A DNA stretch of 64,000 nt from Burkholderia territorii (lineage in GTDB: Bacteria > Pseudomonadota > Gammaproteobacteria > Burkholderiales > Burkholderiaceae): assembly GCF_902833055.1 (NCBI RefSeq), contig NZ_CADFEJ010000017.1, positions 1-64,000 of the forward strand, read 5' to 3'. A program made the position numbers and the translations under genes. Of this stretch, positions 26,194 to 37,160 are shown piece by piece. The first letter of the stretch is position 1, and each line of letters begins with the position of its first letter. The notes beneath the pieces were generated by a model. The model was given only the letters and a program-made list of their open reading frames with translations, searched no databases and was not told the origin of the DNA.

Positions 26194-27111
26194 ATGATCC
26201 GTTCCCGCCTGCCCCCGCTGAACGCGTTGCGTGCGTTCGAGGCGGCCGCCCGCCACTTGTCGGTGAAATCGGCGGCCGAGGAGCTGTCGGTCACGCCGGG
26301 CGCTGTGAGCCAGATGATCCGCACGCTCGAGACGCACCTCGGCGTACAGTTGTTCGAGCGCGTGAATCGCGGGATTCTGCTGACGGCGGCGGGCCGCGAT
26401 TACCTGCCGCCCGTGCGCAACGCGTTCCGGCAGATCGCCGACGCGTCGCAGCGCGTGGCGGGCGCCGCCGACAGCGGCGCGTTGATCGTGAGCGTCACAC
26501 CCTTTTTTGCGTCCGCGTGGCTCGTGCCGCGCCTCGCGCAATTCCGCGACGCGTGCCCGGACATCGACCTGCAGATCGTCACGAGCCACGCGCTCGCCGA
26601 TTTCTCGCGCGACGGCGTCGACGTCGCGATCCGTCACGGTCTCGGCCGCTACATCGGGCTATGCAGCGAGCGCCTGTTGACCGTGGAGATCGTCGCGCTC
26701 GCGGCGCCGGCCCTCGTCGCGCGGCTCGGGATGCCGGCGACCCCCGCCGACCTGGCCGGATGGCCGCATCTGCACGACGCCGAGCGCAAGGGCTGGCACA
26801 TCTGGTTCGACGCGCAGCGAATCGCTGATTTCGGTCCGCCGCGCGGCCCCGCGTTCGACGATTCCGGGCTGTTGCTGCAGGCGATCCTCGCCGGCCAGGG
26901 CGCCGGCCTGCTGCCGGCGGCGATGGTGCGCCGCGAGCTCGCGAGCGGGCGGCTCGTCCAGCTTGCCGACGCCGCCTGGCTCGACGATTTCGCGTACTAC
27001 CTCGTCTATCCGCCGCATCATGCGGAACGCGCGAAAGTCGCCGCGTTCCGTCGATGGATTCTCGAAGCCGCACAAGCCGATGGAGCGGCATCGATGACGG
27101 GCGCGACGTAG
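26194..27111 (+). CDS. LysR-family transcriptional regulator (GcvA-like)
   Basis: A 305-residue regulator. The N-terminal winged helix-turn-helix spans about 1-65 (LPPLNALRAFEAAARHLSVKSAAEELSVTPGAVSQMIRTLE), in the form common to the GcvA/AmpR subgroup; the rest is a periplasmic-binding-protein-like effector domain. It probably controls the divergent MFS transporter and perhaps itself through the palindrome at 26060-26072. The inducer is unknown. Confidence 0.87.
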   Translation: MIRSRLPPLNALRAFEAAARHLSVKSAAEELSVTPGAVSQMIRTLETHLGVQLFERVNRGILLTAAGRDYLPPVRNAFRQIADASQRVAGAADSGALIVSVTPFFASAWLVPRLAQFRDACPDIDLQIVTSHALADFSRDGVDVAIRHGLGRYIGLCSERLLTVEIVALAAPALVARLGMPATPADLAGWPHLHDAERKGWHIWFDAQRIADFGPPRGPAFDDSGLLLQAILAGQGAGLLPAAMVRRELASGRLVQLADAAWLDDFAYYLVYPPHHAERAKVAAFRRWILEAAQADGAASMTGAT

Positions 27112-27200
27112 CGTCGCTGCCCCGCCGGGCGGCGGCAACGATCGTCGGCCGATCGGCTAACATGCGTCGCGCAACCGACAACGACATCCGGAGAGAGACC

Positions 27201-27509
27201 ATGCCTGCCCTGTTGCGACGCCTGACGCGCATCGCGAGCCTGTCGGCCGCGCTGTTCGTCGCGTGCGCCGCCCTGCCGCCCGCGGCACACGCGTATCGCG
27301 CGTCGCCCGGATACGGCAGCGAAGCCGACCTCGACCGGCACGACACGTACCGCAATCGCGACGGCGACACCGTCCATGCGCCGGCGCATTCGAAATCGGG
27401 CCGCGTGCCCGACGGCGCGAGCGCGCGCTGCCGCGACGGCACGTACAGCTTCAGCCGGCATCGGCGCGGTACCTGCTCGGGACACGGCGGCGTCGCCGCG
27501 TGGCTGTGA
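27201..27509 (+). CDS. Secreted DUF3761 protein
   Basis: A 102-residue protein with a signal peptide (two arginines, hydrophobic core ASLSAALFVACAALPPAA, cleavage near AHA). The short mature domain ends in ARCRDGTYSFSRHRRGTCSGHGGVAAWL, the DUF3761 pattern with two cysteines that may form a disulfide. GGAGAGAG precedes the ATG at 27201. Function is unknown. It stands between the LysR gene and ettA. Confidence 0.75.
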   Translation: MPALLRRLTRIASLSAALFVACAALPPAAHAYRASPGYGSEADLDRHDTYRNRDGDTVHAPAHSKSGRVPDGASARCRDGTYSFSRHRRGTCSGHGGVAAWL

Positions 27510-27698
27510 ACGCGGGTCGGCCGAATGGCCTGCGCGGTGCCTGCCGCAGCCGGCGGCGAAGTACAATACGCGCTCGCGCCGCCAACCCGCGGCGACACCG
27601 CCGCGCCCCGCGCGGCACGCCCCGTACCGAATCACCCGACGCCACGCACGCCGATGCGCTGCGCGGCAGTCTCAACCCTTTCTGAGTTTCACATCCAC

Positions 27699-29366
<1,668 letters not shown>

Positions 29367-29447
29367 GCGGCGCGGCTCGCGCATCCGGCAACGCGGTCAT
29401 GCGTTGCCGGATGCCGAACGCCACGGCTGCCGGGCCGACATAACGAA

Positions 29448-29470
29448 AAAGCGGGCCCATGGCCCGCTTT
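29448..29470. terminator. Bidirectional terminator between ettA and a HAD hydrolase
   Basis: GCGGGCC (29451-29457) pairs with GGCCCGC (29461-29467) around a 3-base loop. The stem is extended by A-T pairs on the outside, giving A- and T-runs for both strands. Confidence 0.85.
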
Positions 29471-29498
29471 CGTCATCCGGCGATAGTTCGGCCGCTGC

Positions 29499-30122
29499 CT
29501 ATGCGAGCGCGCCCAGCTCGCGCAAGCGCGCCTCGGTCGCCGCTGCGCTCGTGTGGTGAATGCCATGCCAGCCGAGCGCCGTCGCGGCTGCGGCGTTCTT
29601 CGCGTTGTCGTCGATGAACACGAGCTCGTGCGGCGCGATGCCCGGCACGTGCGGATCGATCCGCGCATGCATCTCGCGGTAGATCGCCGGATCGGGCTTG
29701 ACGAGCTTCACGCGGCCCGACACGACGATGTCCTTGAAGCGCCGCAGCACGGGGAAGTTGTCCCACGCATACGGAAACGTTTGCGCGGACCAGTTGGTCA
29801 GCCCGAAGAGCGGCATTCCCTGTGCGTCGAGCCGCTCGACGAGCGCGGCGCCGTCGTCGAGCACGCCGCCGATCATCTCGTGCCAGCGCGCGTAGAACGC
29901 GCGGATCAGCGCCTCGTGCGCCGGAAACTTCGCGACGAGCTCGCTCGTCCCTTCGTCGATCGTCTGCCCGCCGTCCTGTCGGACCACCCAGTCCATCGCG
30001 CATACGTGCGTGAGGAACCAGCGGCGCTCGGTTTCGTCAGGAATCAGTTGCCGGTACAGATACTCGGGGCTCCAGTCGATCAGCACGCCGCCGAAATCGA
30101 ACACCACGGCCTTGATCGTCAT
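29499..30122 (-). CDS. HAD-family hydrolase (subfamily IA, YihX-like)
   Basis: A 207-residue haloacid dehalogenase-like hydrolase. Motif I is FDFGGVLIDW: nucleophile D9, but glycine at the position of the second aspartate, as in the YihX/epoxide hydrolase N-terminal group. Motif II is LTNWSAQTF, motif III KLVKPDPAIYREM, and motif IV FIDDNAKNAAAA. A small helical cap follows motif I. A sugar phosphate or halocarboxylate substrate is possible and cannot be told from sequence. Its ATG overlaps the stop codon of the upstream isochorismatase gene by four bases (ATGA). Confidence 0.85.
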   Translation of the reverse strand: MTIKAVVFDFGGVLIDWSPEYLYRQLIPDETERRWFLTHVCAMDWVVRQDGGQTIDEGTSELVAKFPAHEALIRAFYARWHEMIGGVLDDGAALVERLDAQGMPLFGLTNWSAQTFPYAWDNFPVLRRFKDIVVSGRVKLVKPDPAIYREMHARIDPHVPGIAPHELVFIDDNAKNAAAATALGWHGIHHTSAAATEARLRELGALA

Positions 30123-30670
30123 GCGAACTCCGTCGCGAGCACGTCGGCAAGCGGGCGCGGCGTCACGGAATTGCCCGACAGCGTATTGTTTTCCCACACG
30201 AAGTGATGATGCGCGACGATCTGCGCGGCCGACAGGTGCGAGCGCTCGTTCGTCGTGTGCAGGTCGGACACGACGGTCGTCCGGTAGCCGAGCAGCGCCG
30301 CGCGGCGCGCGGCCGAATCGACGCAGAACTCGGTCGCATAGCCGCAGATCAGCACCGAACGAATGCCGTTGCCGTCGAGTTGCGCGGCGAGCGGCGTCTC
30401 GTGGAACGCATCGCTCACCTGCTTGCGGATGCGCCAGTCGGCACGATCGACGATCAGTTCCTCATGCAATTCCCAGCCGGGCGTGCCGGGCACGATGTCG
30501 TCGTCCGCGTCGCCGTCGTGCTGCACGAAGCACACGGGCGCGTGCGCCGCGCGCGCCGCCGCGGTCAGACGGTTGATGCCCGATACGACGTCGTCGAGCC
30601 GGTACGCGGGCCGCGCCCGCTGCACCAGCCCGCGCTGCATGTCGATCACGATCACTGCGGTATCTGCCAT
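30119..30670 (-). CDS. Cysteine hydrolase of the isochorismatase family
   Basis: A 183-residue hydrolase with the family catalytic triad D10 (VIVIDMQRGLV), K83 (WRIRKQVSDAF) and C116 (YATEFCVDSAARRA). Members cleave amides such as nicotinamide or ureido compounds, or isochorismate; the substrate here is unknown. The start at 30670 gives the family N-terminus. It is translationally coupled to the HAD gene through an ATGA overlap and follows the aminopeptidase P gene, suggesting one leftward operon. Confidence 0.87.
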   Translation of the reverse strand: MADTAVIVIDMQRGLVQRARPAYRLDDVVSGINRLTAAARAAHAPVCFVQHDGDADDDIVPGTPGWELHEELIVDRADWRIRKQVSDAFHETPLAAQLDGNGIRSVLICGYATEFCVDSAARRAALLGYRTTVVSDLHTTNERSHLSAAQIVAHHHFVWENNTLSGNSVTPRPLADVLATEFA

Positions 30671-30732
30671 CGGTTGCCCTCTCTGTCGTGGCCCGGCCGT
30701 CGGGCGGCCGGTGTCGTGTGTTGCGTGTTGCG

Positions 30733-32547
30733 TCAGATCGGCTGCGTGCGCGCGTCGAGCCACGCCTTCGCATCGCCGCTCACGTGCCGGCCGACGCGCT
30801 CGCGCACGGTCGCGTGATACGTGTTCAGCCACGCACGCTCTTCCTCGTGCAGCATCTCGACGAGCACGCAGCGCGTGTCGATCGGACACAGCGTCAGCGT
30901 CTCGAACGCGAGGAAGTCGCCGAACTCGGTCTGCCCGGCCGCGCGGTTCACGACCAGGTTCTCGATCCGGATGCCCCATTTGCCGGGCCGGTACACGCCC
31001 GGCTCGATCGACGTGATCATCCCCTCTTCCATCGCGGTGTACGGCTCGGCCGGCGCGTAGTGCGAGATGACCTGCGGGCCCTCGTGCACGTTCAGGAAGT
31101 AGCCGACGCCGTGGCCGGTGCCGTGGCCGTAGTCGAGCCCGGCCGCCCACATCGGCGCGCGCGCGATCGCGTCGAGCATCGGCGAGCGGATGCCGCGCGG
31201 GAAACGCGCACGTGACAGCGCCATCATCGACTTCAGCACGATCGTGAAATCGCGGCGTTGCAGATCGCTGACCGTGCCGACCGGCACGACGCGCGTGATG
31301 TCGGTCGTGCCCGTGGTGTACTGGCCGCCCGAATCGACGAGCAGCAGGCCGTCGCCGGCGATCGTCGCGTGCGACTCGGGCGTCGCGCGATAGTGCGGCA
31401 TCGCGCCATTCGCGTTGAAGCCGGCGATCGTCGCGAAGCTCGGCGACACGTAGCCGGGGCGCCGAGCGCGCGCGGCCGTCAGCTGCTCGTCGATCGTCAG
31501 CTCGGTGATCGTCTCGCGGTTCACCGCCTGCTCGAACCACGCGAAGAATTCGGCGAGCGCGGCACCGTCGTGCTCCATCGTCACGCGCACGTGTTCGATC
31601 TCGGCGGACGTCTTGCGCGATTTCGCGAACGTCGACGGGTTCACGGCCTCGACCAGCTTCACGCCGGCCGGCACGGCCTCGAGCGTGCCGAACGTCACGC
31701 GGCGCGGGTCGATCAGCAGCGTCGCGCCGTCAGGGAGTGCCGCGAGCGCCGCGCGCGCGGCGTCGTACGCGCGGACCTCGACGCCGTCCCGCGCGAGCGA
31801 TGCGGCCAGCGCCGGCGACACCTTGCCGTCGGCGACGAACAGCGTCGCGCGATCGGCGCCAATCATCGCGTGCGCGACGAACACCGGGTTGAAGTTGACG
31901 TCGGCGCCGCGCAGGTTGAACAGCCACGCGAGATCGTCGAGCGTCGACACGAAATGCCATTGCGCGCCCTGCGCGTGCATCGCACGGCGGACTTCGGCGA
32001 GCTTGCTCGCACGCGTCGTGTCGGCCTGCGGCGCGACGTGCTCGAACACCGCGTCGCCCGGCAGCCCGGGGCGCTCCGGCCAGATCGCGTCGAGCAGGTC
32101 GAGATCGGTGCGCAGCGCGATGCCGCGCGCGCTCAGCGCGGCCGTCAGCGCACGCGCCGCCGCGACGCCGAGCACGGCACCGTCGACGCCGACCGTCTCG
32201 CCGGCCGGCACGTTCCGGGCGAGCCAGTCGACATGCGGCGCGCTTTGCTGCCCGCCCGTCATCTTCATCAGCTGGACGCCCGTGCCGGCGAGTTCCGCCT
32301 CGGCCTGGACCCAGTAACGGCTGTCGACCCACAAGCCCGCGAAATCCGCGGTCACGACCAGCGTGCCGACCGAGCCGGTGAAGCCGGACAGCCAGCGGCG
32401 CGCCTGCCAGCGTTCGGGCAGGTACTCGGACAGGTGCGGGTCGGCGGACGGCACGAGATAGGCGGCCAGGTCCTCGCGGACCATCGCGCCGCGCAGCAGC
32501 GCGAGGCGGGCCGGCACCGACGAGACTTCGGGGAGACGGGCATTCAT
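30733..32547 (-). CDS. Xaa-Pro aminopeptidase (M24B, large form)
   Basis: A 604-residue metallopeptidase removing N-terminal residues before proline. Two creatinase-like N-terminal domains are followed by the pita-bread catalytic domain. Metal ligands are in LLVDSGGQYTTGTTDITR (two Asp), YGHGTGHGVGYFLNVHEGP (His), EEGMITSIEPGVYRPGKWGIRIENLVV (two Glu). The size matches the cytoplasmic three-domain APP1-like form rather than the 440-residue PepP. AGGTG precedes the ATG. It heads the leftward group with the isochorismatase and HAD genes. Confidence 0.92.
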   Translation of the reverse strand: MNARLPEVSSVPARLALLRGAMVREDLAAYLVPSADPHLSEYLPERWQARRWLSGFTGSVGTLVVTADFAGLWVDSRYWVQAEAELAGTGVQLMKMTGGQQSAPHVDWLARNVPAGETVGVDGAVLGVAAARALTAALSARGIALRTDLDLLDAIWPERPGLPGDAVFEHVAPQADTTRASKLAEVRRAMHAQGAQWHFVSTLDDLAWLFNLRGADVNFNPVFVAHAMIGADRATLFVADGKVSPALAASLARDGVEVRAYDAARAALAALPDGATLLIDPRRVTFGTLEAVPAGVKLVEAVNPSTFAKSRKTSAEIEHVRVTMEHDGAALAEFFAWFEQAVNRETITELTIDEQLTAARARRPGYVSPSFATIAGFNANGAMPHYRATPESHATIAGDGLLLVDSGGQYTTGTTDITRVVPVGTVSDLQRRDFTIVLKSMMALSRARFPRGIRSPMLDAIARAPMWAAGLDYGHGTGHGVGYFLNVHEGPQVISHYAPAEPYTAMEEGMITSIEPGVYRPGKWGIRIENLVVNRAAGQTEFGDFLAFETLTLCPIDTRCVLVEMLHEEERAWLNTYHATVRERVGRHVSGDAKAWLDARTQPI

Positions 32548-32566
32548 GATTTCACCTGAGAGGCTT

Positions 32567-32821
32567 TCAGCGACGGGCAGACACAGCGACCGTCACGGCT
32601 ACGGCGAGGAACGCGACGCCGGTGCAGACCGGCCATTCGAGCGTTTCGCCATCGTAAAACAGTCCGGAGAGATTGCCGGCCATGCGCGCGGCGGCAGCGC
32701 CAGCGATGCCGACGAGTACCGCGATCCACCATGCCGGCCGGCCCGTGCGCCGCATCGGATGCAGCCACCGGCCGAACAGCCCGACGGCCGCTCCCAGGAC
32801 AAGGATTCCAAACCAGTTCAT
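32567..32821 (-). CDS. GlsB/YeaQ/YmgE-like small membrane protein
   Basis: An 84-residue hydrophobic protein with three likely membrane segments (FGILVLGAAVGLFGRWLHP, WWIAVLVGIAGAAAARMAG, VCTGVAFLAVAVTVAV). The GxxxGxxGxxL-rich pattern resembles the transglycosylase-associated/GlsB stress family. Its role is unknown. It lies 19 bases upstream of the aminopeptidase gene on the same strand. Confidence 0.7.
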   Translation of the reverse strand: MNWFGILVLGAAVGLFGRWLHPMRRTGRPAWWIAVLVGIAGAAAARMAGNLSGLFYDGETLEWPVCTGVAFLAVAVTVAVSARR

Positions 32822-32992
32822 TCGACGCCTTCTATAAATTCAGATTCGTCCCATAGGCGTGAACGTTGCCAGCGACTAGCATCGATTCATCCATCGAACC
32901 CGAGACCAGCCGGGCGCCGCGAACATTCGAGTGTAGGGGCCGACCCGACGTTATGGCAAGCGCGCACCGGCAGCCGTATTGAAGAAATCCTC

Positions 32993-33754
32993 ATGCGAAT
33001 CGCCCTGATCGATCCGGAGGCACGTCATGCTGCGCTCCTGAACCGCCTGCTCTTCGCCGGCGGTCACGTGTGCCACGCGTTTGCGTCCAGCGCCGCGTTC
33101 TTCGAGTGGCTCGCCACCGATACCTGCGACATGCTGATCACCGGCAACTGGGCCGGCGATCAACCGGCCGAGGAAGTCATTCCGCGTGCGCAGGCGATCC
33201 TGCCGGGCCTGCCGGCCATCGCCGTGATGCGACTGCCGCGCGAAAGCGAAGTCGTGTCGTGCCTGCACGCGGGCGCCGACGACTGCCTCGTGCGCCCGGT
33301 GAGCGGGCCCGAGCTGCTCGCACGGGTCAATGCGCTGAGCCGGCGCGCCGGCGTGCGCCGCCCGCCGAATCGCACGCGCGAAATGTATGGAGAATATGCG
33401 TTCGATGCGACCCACGGCCTCGTGCGCTTCGGCGACGCCGTCGTCGCGCTCACGCCGAAGGAGTTCCGCTTCGCGCAACTACTGTTCGCGAACCTGTCCC
33501 GGCCCGTGTCGCGCGCCCATATCCTCGAAACTGTCTGGGCCCGCCACCGCGACATGAAGTCGCGCACGCTCGACACGCACGCATCCCGGCTGCGCAGCAA
33601 GCTGCAGCTGCTCCCCGAGCGTGGCTACCGGCTTCTGCCGCTCTACGGCTACGGCTATCAGCTCGACCGCGTGCCGATCGAGCCCCCAAATTCGAGGCCC
33701 CGCCATGCTGATGCCCGGTATGCGGCGAGTGAGGAAATCACCGAGACGCTATAA
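32993..33754 (+). CDS. Orphan OmpR-like regulator with a degenerate receiver domain
   Basis: A 253-residue protein with a CheY-like domain (about 1-115) and a C-terminal OmpR-type winged helix (about 135-238, TPKEFRFAQLLFANLSRPVSRAHILE and RLRSKLQLLPERGYRLLPLYGYGYQL). The receiver lacks the phosphorylation chemistry: only D7 of the acidic pair remains, the acceptor position is G51 (DMLITGNW), the Thr/Ser position is R80 and the conserved lysine is R101 (DDCLVRPVSGPELLARV). No histidine kinase is adjacent. It probably works without phosphorylation. The hemA -10 element overlaps its 3' end. The start at 32993 gives the family N-terminus MRIALIDPE. Confidence 0.85.
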   Translation: MRIALIDPEARHAALLNRLLFAGGHVCHAFASSAAFFEWLATDTCDMLITGNWAGDQPAEEVIPRAQAILPGLPAIAVMRLPRESEVVSCLHAGADDCLVRPVSGPELLARVNALSRRAGVRRPPNRTREMYGEYAFDATHGLVRFGDAVVALTPKEFRFAQLLFANLSRPVSRAHILETVWARHRDMKSRTLDTHASRLRSKLQLLPERGYRLLPLYGYGYQLDRVPIEPPNSRPRHADARYAASEEITETL

Positions 33755-33755
33755 T
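33750..33755 (+). promoter_or_regulatory. Probable -10 element of hemA
   Basis: The consensus TATAAT lies 25 bases before the hemA start codon and overlaps the stop codon of the preceding regulator. The -35 is not obvious. Confidence 0.5.
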
Positions 33756-33780
33756 ACGGGGCTAAACGATAGCCCTCGAT

Positions 33781-35079
33781 ATGCAACTCCTCACGATCGG
33801 AATCAATCACCACACTGCGCCTGTCGCCCTGCGCGAACGCGTGGCGTTTCCGCTCGAGCAAATCAAGCCGGCTCTCGTCACGTTCAAGAACGTGTTCCTT
33901 GGCCCCCAGGCGCCCAATGCGCCCGAAGCGGCGATCCTCTCCACCTGCAACCGCACCGAACTCTATTGCGCGACCGATGATCGGGCCGCGCGCGACGGAG
34001 CGATTCGCTGGCTGTCGGAGTACCACCGGATTCCGGTCGACGAACTCGCGCCGCACGTCTATGCGCTGCCGCAGTCGGAAGCGGTTCGGCACGCGTTCCG
34101 CGTCGCGTCGGGCCTCGATTCGATGGTGCTCGGCGAAACGCAGATTCTGGGCCAGATGAAGGATGCGGTGCGCACGGCGACGGAAGCCGGCGCGCTCGGC
34201 ACTTACCTGAACCAGCTGTTCCAGCGCACGTTCGCGGTCGCGAAGGAGGTGCGCGGCACGACCGAGATCGGCGCGCAGTCGGTGTCGATGGCCGCAGCGG
34301 CCGTGCGCCTCGCGCAGCGCATCTTCGAAAAGGTTGCGGATCAGCGCGTGCTGTTCATCGGCGCAGGCGAGATGATCGAGCTCTGCGCGACGCACTTCGC
34401 CGCGCAAAGCCCGCGCGAGCTCGTCGTCGCGAACCGCACGGCCGAACGCGGCCAGCGGCTCGCCGAACGCTTCAACGGCCGCGCGATGCCGCTGTCGGAC
34501 CTGCCCGCCCGCATGCACGAATTCGACATCATCGTGTCGTGCACCGCGTCGACGCTGCCGATCATCGGCCTCGGCGCGGTCGAGCGCGCGGTGAAGGCGC
34601 GCCGCCATCGGCCGATCTTCATGGTCGATCTCGCGGTACCGCGCGACATCGAGCCCGAAGTCGGCAAGCTGAAGGACGTGTTCCTGTACACCGTCGACGA
34701 TCTCGGCGCGATCGTGCGCGAAGGCAATGCATCGCGCCAGGCCGCGGTTGCGCAAGCCGAAGCGATCATCGAGACGCGCGTGCAGAATTTCATGCAGTGG
34801 CTCGACACGCGCAGCGTCGTGCCGGTGATTCGCCACATGCATACGCAGGCCGACGCGCTGCGCCGCGCGGAAGTCGAGAAGGCGCAAAAGCTGCTCGCGC
34901 GCGGCGACGACCCGGCGGCAGTCCTCGAAGCGCTGTCGCAGGCGCTCACCAACAAGCTGATCCACGGCCCGACGAGCGCGCTCAACCGCGTGAACGGCGC
35001 CGATCGCGATTCGCTGATCGAACTGATGCGCGGCTTCTACCAGCACGCGCCGCGCTCCAACGACCAGTCCGGCCACTAG
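33781..35079 (+). CDS. hemA: Glutamyl-tRNA reductase
   Basis: The 432-residue enzyme reduces glutamyl-tRNA to glutamate-1-semialdehyde, the first committed step of tetrapyrrole synthesis. Family motifs are GINHHTAPVALRERVAF at the start, the catalytic cysteine C56 in STCNRTELYC, GLDSMVLGETQILGQMKDA, the NADPH domain around LFIGAGEMIELCATHF, and the C-terminal dimerisation helix (TRSVVPVIRHMHTQADALRRAE). It starts the hemA-prfA-prmC string, a conserved proteobacterial order. Confidence 0.97.
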   Translation: MQLLTIGINHHTAPVALRERVAFPLEQIKPALVTFKNVFLGPQAPNAPEAAILSTCNRTELYCATDDRAARDGAIRWLSEYHRIPVDELAPHVYALPQSEAVRHAFRVASGLDSMVLGETQILGQMKDAVRTATEAGALGTYLNQLFQRTFAVAKEVRGTTEIGAQSVSMAAAAVRLAQRIFEKVADQRVLFIGAGEMIELCATHFAAQSPRELVVANRTAERGQRLAERFNGRAMPLSDLPARMHEFDIIVSCTASTLPIIGLGAVERAVKARRHRPIFMVDLAVPRDIEPEVGKLKDVFLYTVDDLGAIVREGNASRQAAVAQAEAIIETRVQNFMQWLDTRSVVPVIRHMHTQADALRRAEVEKAQKLLARGDDPAAVLEALSQALTNKLIHGPTSALNRVNGADRDSLIELMRGFYQHAPRSNDQSGH

Positions 35080-35160
35080 CGCCGGCCGTCTGTCCTGCCG
35101 CCGGCCGCGCGCCGGCCTATCCTTTCCGAATACCCTTGCCCGGGAGCGCCGCTCCACACC

Positions 35161-36243
35161 ATGAAGACGAGCATGCAACGCAAGCTCGACCAGCTGTCTG
35201 TCCGGCTGGCCGAACTGAACGACCTGCTGAGCCGCGAAAACGTCACGGCCGACCTCGACCAGTACCGCAAGCTGACGCGCGAACACGCGGAACTCGGCCC
35301 GGTCGTCGAGCAATACGCGCTGTGGCGCCAGTCGCGCAGCGACGAGACGGCCGCGCAGGAACTGCTCGCCGATGCATCGATGCGCGATTTCGCCGAAGAC
35401 GAGATTCGCAGCGCGCGCGAACGCATGGTTCGCCTCGAAGGCGAGCTGCAGAAGATGCTCCTGCCCAAGGACCCGAACGACGACCGCAACATCTTCCTCG
35501 AAATCCGCGCCGGCACCGGCGGCGACGAATCCGCGCTGTTCGCGGGCGATCTGCTGCGCATGTACCTGCGTTACGCGGAGCGCCAGCGCTGGCAGGTCGA
35601 GATGATGTCGGAAAGCCCGTCGGATCTCGGCGGCTACAAGGAAGTGATCGTGCGGATCGCCGGCCAGGGCGCGTACTCGCGCCTGAAGTTCGAATCGGGC
35701 GGCCATCGTGTGCAACGCGTGCCGGCGACCGAGACGCAAGGGCGCATCCACACGTCCGCCTGCACGGTCGCGGTGATGCCGGAAGCCGACGAGATCGGCG
35801 AGGTCGAGATCAATCCGGCCGACCTGCGGATCGACACGTTCCGTGCGTCGGGCGCGGGCGGCCAGCACATCAACAAGACCGATTCGGCGGTGCGCGTCAC
35901 GCACATTCCGACCGGGATCGTCGTCGAGTGCCAGGACGACCGTTCGCAGCACAAGAACAAGGACCGCGCGCTGAAAGTGCTCGCGGCGCGCATCAAGGAC
36001 AAGCAGTATCACGAGCAGCACGCGAAGGAAGCGGCGACGCGCAAGAGCCTGATCGGCTCGGGCGACCGCTCCGAACGGATCCGCACGTACAACTTCCCGC
36101 AGGGCCGGATGACCGACCACCGGATCAACCTGACGCTGTACCGGCTCGAGGCGTTGATGGACGGCGATCTCGACGAACTGATCGGCGCGCTCGTGAGCGA
36201 ACACCAGGCCGAGCTGCTCGCGTCGCTCGGCGACACTGACTGA
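35161..36243 (+). CDS. prfA: Peptide chain release factor 1
   Basis: The 360-residue factor releases peptides at UAA and UAG. The GGQ motif is at residues 233-235 (ASGAGGQHINKTDSAVR) and the codon-recognition tripeptide PAT is at 188-190 (RVQRVPATETQG), which distinguishes RF1 from RF2. It lies 81 bases after hemA and 7 bases before prmC, whose product methylates the GGQ glutamine. Confidence 0.97.
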   Translation: MKTSMQRKLDQLSVRLAELNDLLSRENVTADLDQYRKLTREHAELGPVVEQYALWRQSRSDETAAQELLADASMRDFAEDEIRSARERMVRLEGELQKMLLPKDPNDDRNIFLEIRAGTGGDESALFAGDLLRMYLRYAERQRWQVEMMSESPSDLGGYKEVIVRIAGQGAYSRLKFESGGHRVQRVPATETQGRIHTSACTVAVMPEADEIGEVEINPADLRIDTFRASGAGGQHINKTDSAVRVTHIPTGIVVECQDDRSQHKNKDRALKVLAARIKDKQYHEQHAKEAATRKSLIGSGDRSERIRTYNFPQGRMTDHRINLTLYRLEALMDGDLDELIGALVSEHQAELLASLGDTD

Positions 36244-36250
36244 GGCCGCG

Positions 36251-37093
36251 ATGCCCGACACCACCGCCGACGAACTGCTGCGCGCGTCGCCGCTCGACCC
36301 GGTCGATGCGCGCGTGCTGCTCGCACACGCGCTCGGCTGGACCCGCACGCAGCTGATCACGCGCGGCGACGCGCCGCTCGAGCCGGCCGCGATCGCGCGC
36401 TACCGCGCGCTCGAAGCGCGCCGCGCGGCCGGCGAGCCGGTCGCGCAACTCGTCGGGATGCGCGAGTTCTTCGGCCGGCCGTTCGACGTGACGCCCGACG
36501 TGCTGATCCCGCGCCCGGAAACCGAACTGCTCGTCGAAGCCGCGCTCGACGCGATCGACGGGCGGCCGCATCCGGCCGTGCTCGATCTGGGCACCGGCAG
36601 CGGCGCGATCGCCGTGTCGATCGCCGCCGAACGGCCCGATGCACGCGTATGGGCGCTCGACCGTTCTCCGGCCGCGCTCGAGGTCGCGCAGCGCAACGCG
36701 AACAAGCTGCTCGACGCGCGCCGCCCCGGCGGCCCGCTGCACTGGCTGCAGAGCGACTGGTACGCCGCGCTCGATCCGGCGCTCGCGTTCGACACGATCG
36801 TCAGCAACCCGCCGTACATCGCGCAGCACGATCCGCACCTCGCGCAGGGCGACCTGCGGTTCGAGCCGCGCGGCGCGCTCACCGACGATGCCGACGGCCT
36901 CAGCGCGATCCGCACGATCGTCGCCGGCGCCGGCGCCTACCTGAAACCCGGCGGCACGCTATGGATCGAGCATGGCTACGACCAGGCCGAAGCGGTGCGC
37001 GCATTGCTCGTGTCGCGCGGCTTCATCGCGGTCGAATCGCTCGCCGATCTGGCCGCGATCGAACGCACGACGGGCGGCCGCCGGCCCGGCTGA
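36251..37093 (+). CDS. prmC: Release factor glutamine methyltransferase PrmC
   Basis: A 280-residue SAM-dependent enzyme that methylates the glutamine of the GGQ motif in release factors. An N-terminal helical domain covers about 1-75 (ARVLLAHALGW), the SAM loop is LDLGTGSGAIAVSIA near 112, and the catalytic NPPY motif is at 186-189 (VSNPPYIAQHDPHL). It follows prfA directly, its substrate's gene. Confidence 0.96.
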   Translation: MPDTTADELLRASPLDPVDARVLLAHALGWTRTQLITRGDAPLEPAAIARYRALEARRAAGEPVAQLVGMREFFGRPFDVTPDVLIPRPETELLVEAALDAIDGRPHPAVLDLGTGSGAIAVSIAAERPDARVWALDRSPAALEVAQRNANKLLDARRPGGPLHWLQSDWYAALDPALAFDTIVSNPPYIAQHDPHLAQGDLRFEPRGALTDDADGLSAIRTIVAGAGAYLKPGGTLWIEHGYDQAEAVRALLVSRGFIAVESLADLAAIERTTGGRRPG

Positions 37094-37160
37094 TGGCCGG
37101 CTCGCCCGGTTGAAATCCGCTATCATTTCGTTCTAACGCCCCGCAAACGCAAGGTCAGTC

